A DNA stretch of 42,560 nt from Spirochaetaceae bacterium. Lineage in GTDB: Bacteria; Spirochaetota; Spirochaetia; DSM-27196; SLST01. The stretch is taken from positions 1-42,560 of the forward strand of contig SKQU01000042.1 of assembly GCA_007118855.1 (NCBI GenBank), in the 5' to 3' direction. The notes beneath the pieces were generated by a model that did no database searches, was not told the origin of the DNA, and saw only the letters and a list, made by a program, of their open reading frames with translations. The position numbers were made by a program, and so were the translations under genes. This document shows positions 19,494 through 29,577 of this stretch, piece after piece. Positions within the stretch are counted from its first letter, which is position 1. The number at the start of each line of letters is the position of its first letter.

Positions 19494-21549
19494 GGAGTTC
19501 GAAACACTTCTTGAGGCTTACTCACAGGAGGACCGGGAGACGATCGTCCGCGCGGCGGTGAAAAGCCGCGAGCTGCACGAGGGACAGGTGCGCGAGAGCG
19601 GCGAGCCGTTCCTCGTACACCCGCTGCAAGTCGCCGAAATACTGATCGGCCTGCGGCTCGACGCAGCGGCAATCGTGAGCGCGCTTCTGCACGACGTGCT
19701 CGAAGACACGGTCATGACGCGAACCGAGCTCAGACAGGAGTTCGGCAAGGACGTCGAGCAACTGGTCAACGGCGTCACCAAAATCGCCGCGGTGAAAGCG
19801 AAGAACAAGAGCCTCCAGACGACCGAGACGATCCGGAAGATGCTCTTCGCCATGGTCAAGGACATCCGGGTCATCCTCATCAAGCTCGCGGACAAGCTCC
19901 ATAACATGCGCACGCTCGAGTACAAGAAGGAGCTCCGCCGTCGCGCCATTGCCCAGGAGACGCTCGACATCTACGCCCCGCTCGCCGGAAGACTCGGTAT
20001 CGCCTGGCTCAAGGACGAGCTCGAGGACCTTGCGCTCAAGCACATCAACAAGGAGGCCTACGAGCAGATCAAGGCCTACGTGGCTCAGAAGCGCACGGAG
20101 CGATCGGACTACCTCGAGCGCATAGAAGGGTCGATCGCCGCGGCGGCCGATGACGCCGGCATCAGCATCGAGGTTGAAACGCGTGCCAAGCATTTCTACT
20201 CCATCTACGAAAAGATGCGCCGACGGGGCAAGGAACTCGATGATATATTCGACCTGCTCGGCACCCGGATCGTCTGTGACAATGCGACCGATTGCTACAC
20301 GCTGCTCGGTCTCGTCCACCGGGTCTGGCCTCCGATCGAGGGACGGTTCAAGGACTACATTGCCATGCCGAAGGCAAACAAGTACCAGAGCCTGCACACG
20401 ACGGTCATGGGATTCGACGGCAGGCTACTCGAGATTCAGATCCGCACCCGGGAAATGCACCAGATAGCCGAGTACGGAATCGCCGCGCATTGGGTCTACA
20501 AACAGGGACTCACCCGCGAGGAAACTCGTTCGCACGACCTCGCCATCCTGCATCGCGTCCGCGATCTCGGGGCGATCCGCCTGACTTCCAATGAGTTCCT
20601 CGAGGAGATCAAGCAGGAGATCCTCAAGGACTCGATCTACGTCTTCACGCCGAAGGGGGACGTGATCCAGCTTCCCCGCGGAGCAACGGCGATAGACTTC
20701 GCCTATCACATTCACACGGAAGTCGGTCACCACACGATGGCGGCAAAGGCCGACGGCTCGATCATCCCGCTTCGGGCAGAGCTGAAGAACACCCAGGTCA
20801 TCGAGATCATCACCTCCCCGCACGCGCACCCGCATCTCAACTGGCTGCGCTACGCGCGCACCACCCGCACCCGTCAGAAGATCAGACAGTGGCTCAACAA
20901 AAACGACGAGAGCCTCATCCTGGACAAGAGTATCGTCGCCCGAAAGAAGGCCGCTGAACCCGTCGAAGAAGCGGCAGAGCCGGACCGCGCGAGGGAGATC
21001 GAAGAAGATACGCACGAGCCGACGACGGTGATCGACCCCCAGAAGGTGGGGGTTCGAGTCGGCGATGAGCGCAACATGATGATACATTTCGCCCGTTGCT
21101 GCCACCCGACGACCGGCGATGAGATCGTGGGTTATATTTCGCGTGGACGCGGCATCATCGTACACCGGCAGGACTGCAACAATCTTGCAGGTATCCCGGA
21201 TTTCGAGACGCGGTCGATCGAGGTGGAGTGGGAGACCGTTTCACCGCGCGAGACGCGAAGGTTCCGGGTGGTCGCGCGCAGAACCTTTGATCTGTTCAGC
21301 GAGATCGAGGGCGCTATCCGCAAGTTCCACGGCAATCTCATTGAGGGTCGAGTCGAGGAGATGGACGACGGCAGACTCAACGCCCAGTTCACCGTGGAGC
21401 TCGACCGGCGGGACGACTTCAAGAAGGTCATGAAGAGCGTCCGGTTGATACCCCAAGTACTCAATATCACCGCCATCTCCGGGATGGGCGACCAACGCTA
21501 CGCGGAATCTGCCCCGCTTGACTACGCTGCCGGAAGAGAGAAGCCATGA
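19477..21549 (+). CDS. rel: bifunctional (p)ppGpp synthetase/hydrolase (Rel/SpoT)
   Basis: HDVLEDT hydrolase motif, RFKDYIAMPKANKYQSLHT synthetase (RXKD-type), TGS (IYVFTPKGDVIQLPRGATAIDFAYHIH), C-terminal ACT. Confidence 0.96.
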   Translation: MVTTIEEFETLLEAYSQEDRETIVRAAVKSRELHEGQVRESGEPFLVHPLQVAEILIGLRLDAAAIVSALLHDVLEDTVMTRTELRQEFGKDVEQLVNGVTKIAAVKAKNKSLQTTETIRKMLFAMVKDIRVILIKLADKLHNMRTLEYKKELRRRAIAQETLDIYAPLAGRLGIAWLKDELEDLALKHINKEAYEQIKAYVAQKRTERSDYLERIEGSIAAAADDAGISIEVETRAKHFYSIYEKMRRRGKELDDIFDLLGTRIVCDNATDCYTLLGLVHRVWPPIEGRFKDYIAMPKANKYQSLHTTVMGFDGRLLEIQIRTREMHQIAEYGIAAHWVYKQGLTREETRSHDLAILHRVRDLGAIRLTSNEFLEEIKQEILKDSIYVFTPKGDVIQLPRGATAIDFAYHIHTEVGHHTMAAKADGSIIPLRAELKNTQVIEIITSPHAHPHLNWLRYARTTRTRQKIRQWLNKNDESLILDKSIVARKKAAEPVEEAAEPDRAREIEEDTHEPTTVIDPQKVGVRVGDERNMMIHFARCCHPTTGDEIVGYISRGRGIIVHRQDCNNLAGIPDFETRSIEVEWETVSPRETRRFRVVARRTFDLFSEIEGAIRKFHGNLIEGRVEEMDDGRLNAQFTVELDRRDDFKKVMKSVRLIPQVLNITAISGMGDQRYAESAPLDYAAGREKP

Positions 21550-21767
21550 GTGAGTCGGGTGCGATCCGTCAGATCATCCACGAGCTGAACAACGCGCTTG
21601 CGCGCATACTAACCACCGCCGAGTTGATCGCCACCGACCCGGGCGGTGAGCAGACCGCGGTCGACGCGGAAAGCATTCGCGCCGCGGCGCTCGACGGACG
21701 CGAGCTGGTTGCGCGACTGCATCGGTATGCCCTTGAGGATGAAGACGATGAACATCGTCCTTGTTGA
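21546..21767 (+). CDS. orphan histidine-kinase DHp-like small protein (73 aa)
   Basis: ATGA overlap with rel stop; IIHELNNALARILTTAELIATDP...ESIRAAALDGRELVARLHRYALED resembles the HELNN-type DHp helical hairpin; overlaps trmL start. Confidence 0.6.
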   Translation: MSESGAIRQIIHELNNALARILTTAELIATDPGGEQTAVDAESIRAAALDGRELVARLHRYALEDEDDEHRPC

Positions 21768-22239
21768 GCCGGAGATTCCCCAGAATACCGGCAACGTCGC
21801 GCGAACCTGTGCCGCGCTCGGAGCCACGCTCCACCTGGTGCACCCGCTCGGATTCCGCGTTGACGACCGGGCGCTCCGCAGAGCCGGTCTCGACTACTGG
21901 CATCTGCTGGAGGTCCGCCATCACGCCTCGTACGACGACTTCACCGCCGGCGTCGATCCGGACGACCTGGTGCTGTTCACCAGCCGCGCCGCCGTCGCCT
22001 ACACCGGGATCGAGTATTCCGGCGCTGCATACCTCGTCTTCGGAAGCGAATCGCGCGGATTGCCGCAGGAGATCCTCAGAACGCACAGCGGCCCGACCGT
22101 GCGGATACCCACGGTCAGCGATGCGCGATGCCTGAACCTGAGCAATGCCGTGGCGGTCGCGGCGTACGAGGCGGCCCGACAGAGCGGCTTCGCGGGGCTG
22201 CAGACGAGCCGGTTTCTTGAGGGGGGTCTCTTCGATTGA
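21748..22239 (+). CDS. trmL: tRNA (cytidine(34)-2'-O)-methyltransferase, SPOUT family
   Basis: MNIVLVEPEIPQNTGNVARTCAALGATLHLVHPLGF, FGSESRGLP, RIPTVSDARCLNLSNAVAVAAYEA. Confidence 0.93.
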   Translation: MNIVLVEPEIPQNTGNVARTCAALGATLHLVHPLGFRVDDRALRRAGLDYWHLLEVRHHASYDDFTAGVDPDDLVLFTSRAAVAYTGIEYSGAAYLVFGSESRGLPQEILRTHSGPTVRIPTVSDARCLNLSNAVAVAAYEAARQSGFAGLQTSRFLEGGLFD

Positions 22240-22264
22240 AGCGGGCGCCCGGCCCGCATATGAT
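22236..22264 (+). promoter_or_regulatory. putative promoter for NeuB-like gene (TTGAAG-17-TATGAT)
   Basis: TTGAAG 22236-22241, TATGAT 22259-22264, start codon 22271. Confidence 0.45.
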
Positions 22265-22270
22265 GCATGC

Positions 22271-23362
22271 ATGGCGGATACCTACATTGTGGCGGAGATC
22301 GGCACGGCTCATGCGGGCGATCTCACTCTGGCAACGGAGCTCATTGACGCGGCGCGCGAAGCGGGGGCGGACTGCGCAAAGTTCCAGTACGTGATCGCGG
22401 ACGAGATCGTCCATCCTGCAACAGGCGCCGTCACGCTTCCCGGTGGGCCTACGCCCCTCTACGAGCGATTCCGCGCGATCGAGCAGCCGCCTTCCTTCTA
22501 CGAGCACTTGATGACAGCCTGCAGTTCGGCGGGCATCGACTTCCTGTGCACACCGTTCGGGACCGCGAGCGCTCGCGCGCTCAAGGAGATGGGCCCGTCG
22601 GCGCTGAAGATCGCCTCGCCGGAGCTCAACCACACCGACCTGCTGCGCGAGGTCGCCGGCTATGGCCTGCCGCTCATCATCAGTAGCGGCGTATCACAGC
22701 TCTGCGACATTGAGTACGCCCTGTCCCTGACCGGTCGAGAGCGGGTGACGCTCCTGCACTGCATAACCGCCTATCCGGCGCCCGAGGAGGAGTACAACCT
22801 GCGCCTCATTCCCGCGCTTCACCGCATCTTCGGGGTCCCCGTCGGCCTCTCGGATCACAGCGGTGACCCGCAGCTCGTCCCTGGACTGGCCGCGGCACTC
22901 GGCGCGACCGTTGTGGAGAAGCACATCACCCTCTCGCGGGACGGAACGGGACTCGACGATCCGATCGCGCTCGAGCCGGCCATGTTCACCCGCATGGCGG
23001 CAGCCGTGCGGCGCGTCGACGCGATACGTTCGCTCGATCCGCATGAGGGGTCGAAGAAGGTGATTGGTGAGTTCAAAGCGGAGTACGGAGCCTCCCGCGT
23101 AGAAGCCGTTCTCGGCACCGGGATTAAGCGTCTCGCGGCGCGCGAAGCGGGCTCCTACCGAACCACGCGTCGGTCCCTGCTTGCAGTCCGGGATCTTCCG
23201 GCCGGTCGCGTGCTGGAAGCGGCGGACGTCGCGCCGCTGCGCTCGGAAACACTCACTCCGGGCCTGGAACCGAGGTTCGCGCAGACGGTGACGGGGGCGC
23301 GGCTTCACAGGCCGCTCGCCTCAGGCGAGGGTCTGCGGTGGGAACACCTGCTCAGCCGGTAG
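22271..23362 (+). CDS. N-acetylneuraminate/pseudaminate synthase-like (NeuB/SpsE) with C-terminal SAF domain
   Basis: [70 protein letters not shown]-terminal SAF-like. Confidence 0.92.
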   Translation: MADTYIVAEIGTAHAGDLTLATELIDAAREAGADCAKFQYVIADEIVHPATGAVTLPGGPTPLYERFRAIEQPPSFYEHLMTACSSAGIDFLCTPFGTASARALKEMGPSALKIASPELNHTDLLREVAGYGLPLIISSGVSQLCDIEYALSLTGRERVTLLHCITAYPAPEEEYNLRLIPALHRIFGVPVGLSDHSGDPQLVPGLAAALGATVVEKHITLSRDGTGLDDPIALEPAMFTRMAAAVRRVDAIRSLDPHEGSKKVIGEFKAEYGASRVEAVLGTGIKRLAAREAGSYRTTRRSLLAVRDLPAGRVLEAADVAPLRSETLTPGLEPRFAQTVTGARLHRPLASGEGLRWEHLLSR

Positions 23363-26075
23363 CGGACCCTTCTGAGAGGAACCGGCGCAGGACCGCCTGC
23401 AGGATGCCTCCGTTGCGGTAGTAGTCGATCTCCACGGGCGTGTCGAGCCGGCAGATCGCGGTGAAGTCGACCTTGCGCCCGTCTTCACCGGTGGCGACAA
23501 CCTGCACCACTACTCCGGGACGAACCTGTTCGTCAATGGCGACCGCATACGCCTCGCGTCCGCTGAGCCCAAGGCTCGCGGCGTTCTGCCCCGACATGAA
23601 CTGAAGCGGCAGCACACCCATACCCACGAGATTGCTGCGATGGATGCGCTCGTAGCTCTCGGCGATGGCGGCCCGGACCCCAAGCAGGTAGGTCCCCTTC
23701 GCGGCCCAGTCCCGGCTCGAGCCCATTCCGTAGTCCTTGCCGCCGAGGATGATCGTGGGAACGCCCTCCTGCGCGTAGCGCAGGCTCGCGCTGTGGATGT
23801 CCATCCGGTCGCCGCTGGGAAAGTGGGTCGTGACGCTGCCTTCGGTGCCCGGCGCCACGAGGTTGCGGAACCGGATGTTTGCAAAGGTTCCCCGGGTCAT
23901 GACCCGATCGTTGCCGCGTCGACTGCCGTAGCTGTTGAACTCTTCGACCCCAACGCCCTGCTCGAGCAGGTATCTTCCGGCCGGACTCGCCGGGTCTATG
24001 GGACCCGCGGGACTGATGTGGTCGGTGGTCGTGCTGTCGCCGGCCATGACGAGGACGCGGGCGTTCTCGATCGCTGATATGGGCTCCACGTCCATCTTCA
24101 TGTCCGTGAAGAAGGGCGGCTCCTGGATATAGGTGCTCGACTCACGCCAGGGGTAGATCTCGCTCGCGGAGAGCGAGATCGCATTCCACTGGGGGTTGGA
24201 GGACTCGAGGCCGCCGTAGCTCTCGATGAAGGCTTCCCGGTCGAGCGCCTTCCTCACGTACGCGGCGAGCTCCTCGTCCTCCGGCCAGATGTCCGAGAGG
24301 TAGACGGGCGTTCCATCGGCCCCGGTTCCCAGAGGATCCTTCGTCAGGTCGACATCAACGGTCCCGGCGAGCGCGTACGCGACAACGAGCGGCGGCGAGG
24401 CGAGGAAGTTTGCCTTGACGTGAGGATTGATGCGGCCCTCGAAATTGCGGTTCCCGGAGAGCACACCGGCCACGACGAGATCGCCCTCCTCGATCCCCTT
24501 CGCGATGTTGGGCGGGATCGGACCGCTGTTCCCGATGCACGTGGTGCAGCCGTACCCGACGAGGTAGAACCCGAGCTTCTCAAGGTACGGCATCAGCCCG
24601 GCGCGGACGAGATACTCGGTGACCACCATGCTTCCCGGCGCGAAACTCGTCTTCACCCACGGCTTCGAGGCGAGTCCGGCTTCCACGGCTCGCTTCGCGA
24701 GGAGTCCGGCCCCCATCAGGACGGCCGGATTCGAGGTATTCGTGCAACTCGTGATCGCGGCGATGACCACGTCACCGTGAGTCAGCGGCCCGCGCATCCC
24801 GTCGTTGTACTCGACCTCCTCTCGTCTGTCCGCTTCCTCGTCGCCGAGCGCGAACCCGCGGTTCTCGACCGGCGCGCGAAGCATCGTCTTCCAGTTCTCT
24901 TTGAGCTCGCGGATCGCAACCCGATCCTGGGGCCGCTTGGGACCCGCCATACTCGGCTCAACCGACGACAGATCGATCTCAACGATTTCCTGGAACTCCG
25001 GGTCGTCCGAGTTGTCGGTGCGAAAGACCCCCTGTTCCTTGGTGTACCGCTCGACGAGATCGATGAGCTCCTCCGGGCGACCGGTTGCGTAGAGATACTG
25101 CAGCGTCTGATCATCGACCGGGAAGTAGCCGACGGTCGCGCCGTACTCCGGGGCCATATTGGAGATCGTCGCGCGATCGGGCACCGTCATCGTGGAGAGC
25201 CCGGTTCCGAAGAACTCGACGAATCTGCCCACCACGCCATGCGCGCGCAGCGTCTGGGTCACGACGAGCACGAGATCCGTTGCGGTCACGCCGGGATCGA
25301 GCTTGCCGGTGAGCTTCACGCCGACGACACCGGGGGCGAGCATGTAGACGGGCTGACCGAGCATCGCCGCCTCGGCCTCGATGCCGCCGACCCCCCATCC
25401 GACAACCCCAACGCCGTTGATCATCGGTGTGTGACTGTCGGTTCCGACGAGCGAATCAAAGTAGGCGATCCGTCTGCCGTCTATATCACGCGACTGAACG
25501 ACCGGAGCGAGGTATTCGAGGTTGACCTGGTGACAGATGCCGCTCGCGGGGGGAACCACGTCGAAGTTGCGCAGCGCGCCCTGTCCCCAGCGCAGGAACT
25601 CATATCGCTCCTGGTTGCGGGCGAACTCGATCTCGGCGTTCTGCTTGAGCGCGTCCGGGCTGTTGAACACGTCGACCTGCACCGAATGGTCGATTACGAG
25701 GTTCACCGGCAGCTGCGGGTTTATCTTCGCAGGGTCTCCTCCCAGCCGTGCCATCGCCGACCGCATGGCCGCGAGATCTACAACACACGGCACTCCGGTG
25801 AAGTCCTGCAGCAGAACACGCGAGGGACTGAACGGGATCTCGAGCTCACCGGGGTGGTGCGGATCATAGCCGCAGAAGAGCGCCACATGGTCGTCGGTGA
25901 TCTCCTTCCCGTTCACGCCCCGGACGACCGACTCGGCGAGCACCCTGATAGACACCGGCATTCGCGCGAGACCGCCGAATCCGGCCTCCTCGAGTCTGCG
26001 GAGGCTGTAGTAATCCACCCGGCCTTGCCCACTCTGGAAGGAATCGATAACGTCATACCTGCTGGAATCGCTCAT
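23352..26075 (-). CDS. acnA: aconitate hydratase
   Basis: [67 protein letters not shown]; start trimmed to [13 protein letters not shown]. Confidence 0.97.
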   Translation of the reverse strand: MSDSSRYDVIDSFQSGQGRVDYYSLRRLEEAGFGGLARMPVSIRVLAESVVRGVNGKEITDDHVALFCGYDPHHPGELEIPFSPSRVLLQDFTGVPCVVDLAAMRSAMARLGGDPAKINPQLPVNLVIDHSVQVDVFNSPDALKQNAEIEFARNQERYEFLRWGQGALRNFDVVPPASGICHQVNLEYLAPVVQSRDIDGRRIAYFDSLVGTDSHTPMINGVGVVGWGVGGIEAEAAMLGQPVYMLAPGVVGVKLTGKLDPGVTATDLVLVVTQTLRAHGVVGRFVEFFGTGLSTMTVPDRATISNMAPEYGATVGYFPVDDQTLQYLYATGRPEELIDLVERYTKEQGVFRTDNSDDPEFQEIVEIDLSSVEPSMAGPKRPQDRVAIRELKENWKTMLRAPVENRGFALGDEEADRREEVEYNDGMRGPLTHGDVVIAAITSCTNTSNPAVLMGAGLLAKRAVEAGLASKPWVKTSFAPGSMVVTEYLVRAGLMPYLEKLGFYLVGYGCTTCIGNSGPIPPNIAKGIEEGDLVVAGVLSGNRNFEGRINPHVKANFLASPPLVVAYALAGTVDVDLTKDPLGTGADGTPVYLSDIWPEDEELAAYVRKALDREAFIESYGGLESSNPQWNAISLSASEIYPWRESSTYIQEPPFFTDMKMDVEPISAIENARVLVMAGDSTTTDHISPAGPIDPASPAGRYLLEQGVGVEEFNSYGSRRGNDRVMTRGTFANIRFRNLVAPGTEGSVTTHFPSGDRMDIHSASLRYAQEGVPTIILGGKDYGMGSSRDWAAKGTYLLGVRAAIAESYERIHRSNLVGMGVLPLQFMSGQNAASLGLSGREAYAVAIDEQVRPGVVVQVVATGEDGRKVDFTAICRLDTPVEIDYYRNGGILQAVLRRFLSEGSATG

Positions 26076-26091
26076 GGACACCCTCGCGCAG

Positions 26092-26140
26092 AATATAGCC
26101 GGTCGCCAAGGTGACTTCAAGTCGGCCCGCGTGGTATAGT
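26092..26140. promoter_or_regulatory. divergent promoter region acnA / E1-lipoyl-KAS III
   Basis: minus strand TTGAAG (26120-26115)-17-TATATT (26097-26092); plus strand GTGACT (26111-26116)-18-TATAGT (26135-26140). Confidence 0.5.
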
Positions 26141-26182
26141 TTACACAGAATATGATCAGTTTGGTCAGCGAAGGAGAGACCG

Positions 26183-29100
26183 ATGGCCCAGACGCTTGCA
26201 GGAACGCAGACCCGCACCATGGCACTCTACCAATACATGGTCACATCACGCGAATTGGATCGTATAGAGGAAGAGTACACCGGACGTGGGGAGGCATTCT
26301 TTCACGTCTCGGGAGCGGGTCACGAAGGGAGCGTCATGCTCCACCCGCACCTGACCGCGGACGACTGGCTGCACTGCCACTACCGTGACAAGGCGTTGAT
26401 GCTCGCCCGCGGCATCTCCCCCGAGATGTTCTTCCTGAGCCTGTTCAACAAGGCCGGCTCCCACTCACGGGGGCGGCAGATGAACGCCCACATGAGCGCC
26501 CCTGAGCTGAAGATTCTCAGCCTCGTTGGCCCCGTGGGAAACTCGGGGCTTCAGGCAGCCGGGGTCGCGAGCGTCGTGAAGGACCAGGCCGGATCACCGC
26601 TGGTGCTCTGTTCGCTCGGCGACGGGATGACCCAGCAGGGGGAGATACTCGAGGCGATCGCCCACTGCGTTCGGGACCGGCTGCCGGTTCTCTTCCTGAT
26701 CCAGGACAATGCGTTCGCGATTTCCACGAGGACGCTCGAACGCACCTTCTACTCGACCCCTTCGGGAGCAAGCGAGGATTTCTACACGGTACCCATCCGA
26801 CGCATCGACGGTCGCGATCCGTCGGGCTGCTACGATGCGTTCGGCGAGCTCGTCGCATGCATCCGCAAGACCCGCGGCCCGGCAATCGCCGTCATGAGCG
26901 TGGACCGGCTCAGCAACCATACCAACGCCGATGACCAGCGGATGTACCGAACCCCGCAGGAGATCGAGCATATCCGGTCGACCGGAGACCCGCTTCTGGC
27001 GATGCGTCGGCGTCTGGAGGACTCGGGCGTCGAGCCTTCGGAGCTCGACGACCTGCGTGACACCGTGGAAGCCGAGTTGCGGGAGATGGCCCGACGGGCG
27101 CAACGCAGCGAGGAGCCTGAGCCCACGACCACCGCGGTCAGACCGCTTCCTTCGCGACTGCAGGACCGCGCGGCGGAGTACACAGGCGGACAGGGTGAGG
27201 GCGAGCTCACGATGCTCGAAGCGATCCGGGAGGTCCTTCGCGCCCGGCTCGGATCGGACGAACGCGTACAGCTGTTCGGCGAGGACCTCGAGGACCCCAA
27301 GGGCGACGTTTTCGGCATCACCCGCGGACTCACCCGGCAGTTTCCGGGCCGGGTCGTCAACTCCCCGCTCGCGGAAGCGACGATCATCGGGGTATCCGTC
27401 GGCCAGGCGCTCGCCGGCAAGCGCCCGGTCGCCTTCCTCCAGTTCGCGGACTTCCTGCCCATCGCCTACAACCAGATCTTCGCCGAGCTCGGCAGCATGT
27501 ACTGGCGCACCGACGGGGGCTGGCAGGCTCCGGTCATCGTCATGGTGACCTGCGGCGGCTACCGGCCGGGGCTCGGGCCCTTTCATGCATCGAGCATGGA
27601 GGGCGTCGCCGCACACACGCCGGGCATCGACGTCTTCATGCCGTCCACCGCCGGCGAGGCGGCCGGACTGCTCAACGCGGCCTTCGAGAGCGAACGCCCG
27701 ACGATCTTCTTCTATCCCAAGAACTGCCTGAACGATCGCTCTGCCGTCACCACGACGGACGTCACGCGTCATCTCGTCCCGATCGGTACCGCCCGCACGG
27801 TCCGTGCGGGCGAGCACATCACGCTCGTCGGCTGGGGCAACACCGTGCGGCTGTGCAGGCAGGCCGCCGAGGCTCTCGCGTCGGTCGATATCTCGGCTGA
27901 AGTCGTCGACCTTCGAAGCCTCGTTCCCTGGGATGTCGACCGCGTCACCGAATCCGTCGCAAGAACCCGGCGGCTCGTCGTAGTCCATGAGGACAACCAC
28001 ACGGGTGGGATGGGAGCCGAAGTCGTCGCGACGGTGAGCGAACGACTCTCCGGCGCCGTGGTCGCGCGCAGGGTAACGCGCGGCGACACCTACGTTCCCT
28101 GCAACTTCGCCAACCAGCTCGAGGTGCTCCCCTCGTACCGTCGCGTTCTTGAAACCTGCGTCGACATCCTCGGCGGGAGCGTCGCATGGAAACTCCCCGA
28201 AGACTCGGTGAGCGGCATCCGCACGGTGGAAGCCATCGGTGCGAGCCCGTCCGACGAGTCGGTAACGGTCATCGCCTGGCATATTGAGACCGGACGCGAG
28301 ATCGCCGAAGGTCAGCTCGTGGCGGAGCTCGAGGCAGACAAGGCCGCCTTCGACTTCAAGAGCCCGATCGGGGGGACGGTGGAAGCCCTCCTGTGCGAAG
28401 AGGGCGACACGGTCACCGTGGGTTCGCCGCTCTTCAACGTGCGGACCGCTGAAGGAGAGGTCTCGTTCACGCCCGTCACTCGCGAGGAGCCGGGAGAACC
28501 GGTGATCACCGGAATCGAGCCTGGGGGCGTCGCAAGACCGGCCGCGGGGTTCGCCGGCCCAGTGGTCGGCGCCGCCCCGGCAACCGTCCCGGGCAACGGG
28601 GCCGCAGGCCGCACGCTCGTCGCGGGACTCGCCGGCGTCGCACGGCGCGTCGGGTCGCGCCGGGTGGACAACGATGAGATCGCACGGATGTGCCCGGCAT
28701 GGAGCCCTGAAGACATCATGAAACGCACCGGCATCGAGTCACGGCAATGGATCGACGAGGGCGAAACCGCGCTCTCGATGGCCGTGGACGCTTCCAGGGA
28801 AATCCTCGAACAGCAGCAGATGACGATCGACGACATGGATCTCATTCTCTGCGCTACCGGCACGCCGCTGTACACCACTCCGTCGATGGCGACGCTCATC
28901 CACTACGAGCTGGCCGGCGACCGTGACACGGGCACGGCCGGTTACGACATCAGCGCAGCGTGTTCGGGTTACCTCTACGGCCTGCAGATCGCGTACGACT
29001 ACCTGCAGAGCAAGCCGCGGCACCGAATCCTGCTCGTCACGACCGAGGCGCTCTCCCCCAAGCTCGACACGGCGGACCCGGACACCGCTCCCATCTTCGG

Positions 29101-29575
29101 GGACGCGGCGACGGCCTCGATTCTCGTTGGAGGCGCAGACGCGCGGATCGCCGTGGCGGAGGTCTACCGCCCGTCGATCGGGGCACAGGGCGAGTCCGGC
29201 GATGCATTGAAGGTCCCGGTGTCCAACACCGAACCCATCGGCATGGACGGCCCGAAGGTGTACCAGGTAGCGGTGCGAGCGATGATCGAGATGCTGCAGA
29301 ACGCCACAGAGGAAGCCGGAATCACGATGAAGGAACTCGATCTCGTCGTCCCGCACCAGGCAAACCAGAGGATCATCAACGCGGTCCGACAGCGCATGCG
29401 CGTCCCGCCGCAGATGGTCTACAGCAATATCCGGACGCTCGGGAATACGTCGAGCTCGACCATCCCGCTGTGCCTCTCAGAGCTGATAGGCACGCGCAAG
29501 ACGGGAGAGTTGATCGGCATGACGGCGTTCGGTGGGGGCTTCACGTACGCAGGTGGTGTGCTCAAGATGAGATAG
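26183..29575 (+). CDS. fused 2-oxoacid dehydrogenase E1 alpha + E1 beta + lipoyl domain + beta-ketoacyl-ACP synthase III (FabH-like)
   Basis: E1 alpha TPP motif [32 protein letters not shown]1 beta ([32 protein letters not shown]); lipoyl [30 protein letters not shown] (Lys720); KAS III Cys927 ([12 protein letters not shown]), His1058 (VPHQANQRI), Asn1088 (GNTSSSTIP). Confidence 0.95.
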   Translation: MAQTLAGTQTRTMALYQYMVTSRELDRIEEEYTGRGEAFFHVSGAGHEGSVMLHPHLTADDWLHCHYRDKALMLARGISPEMFFLSLFNKAGSHSRGRQMNAHMSAPELKILSLVGPVGNSGLQAAGVASVVKDQAGSPLVLCSLGDGMTQQGEILEAIAHCVRDRLPVLFLIQDNAFAISTRTLERTFYSTPSGASEDFYTVPIRRIDGRDPSGCYDAFGELVACIRKTRGPAIAVMSVDRLSNHTNADDQRMYRTPQEIEHIRSTGDPLLAMRRRLEDSGVEPSELDDLRDTVEAELREMARRAQRSEEPEPTTTAVRPLPSRLQDRAAEYTGGQGEGELTMLEAIREVLRARLGSDERVQLFGEDLEDPKGDVFGITRGLTRQFPGRVVNSPLAEATIIGVSVGQALAGKRPVAFLQFADFLPIAYNQIFAELGSMYWRTDGGWQAPVIVMVTCGGYRPGLGPFHASSMEGVAAHTPGIDVFMPSTAGEAAGLLNAAFESERPTIFFYPKNCLNDRSAVTTTDVTRHLVPIGTARTVRAGEHITLVGWGNTVRLCRQAAEALASVDISAEVVDLRSLVPWDVDRVTESVARTRRLVVVHEDNHTGGMGAEVVATVSERLSGAVVARRVTRGDTYVPCNFANQLEVLPSYRRVLETCVDILGGSVAWKLPEDSVSGIRTVEAIGASPSDESVTVIAWHIETGREIAEGQLVAELEADKAAFDFKSPIGGTVEALLCEEGDTVTVGSPLFNVRTAEGEVSFTPVTREEPGEPVITGIEPGGVARPAAGFAGPVVGAAPATVPGNGAAGRTLVAGLAGVARRVGSRRVDNDEIARMCPAWSPEDIMKRTGIESRQWIDEGETALSMAVDASREILEQQQMTIDDMDLILCATGTPLYTTPSMATLIHYELAGDRDTGTAGYDISAACSGYLYGLQIAYDYLQSKPRHRILLVTTEALSPKLDTADPDTAPIFGDAATASILVGGADARIAVAEVYRPSIGAQGESGDALKVPVSNTEPIGMDGPKVYQVAVRAMIEMLQNATEEAGITMKELDLVVPHQANQRIINAVRQRMRVPPQMVYSNIRTLGNTSSSTIPLCLSELIGTRKTGELIGMTAFGGGFTYAGGVLKMR

Positions 29576-29577
29576 GA

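Noticed and set aside
24420-26114. 564-aa plus-strand ORF antisense to acnA
   Set aside because: Arg/Asp/His-rich shadow translation of a well-supported aconitase gene in GC-rich DNA; no recognisable motif.
26594-28282. 562-aa minus-strand ORF antisense to the E1 region
   Set aside because: Shadow ORF caused by GC-rich third positions; the plus strand has clear E1 motifs.
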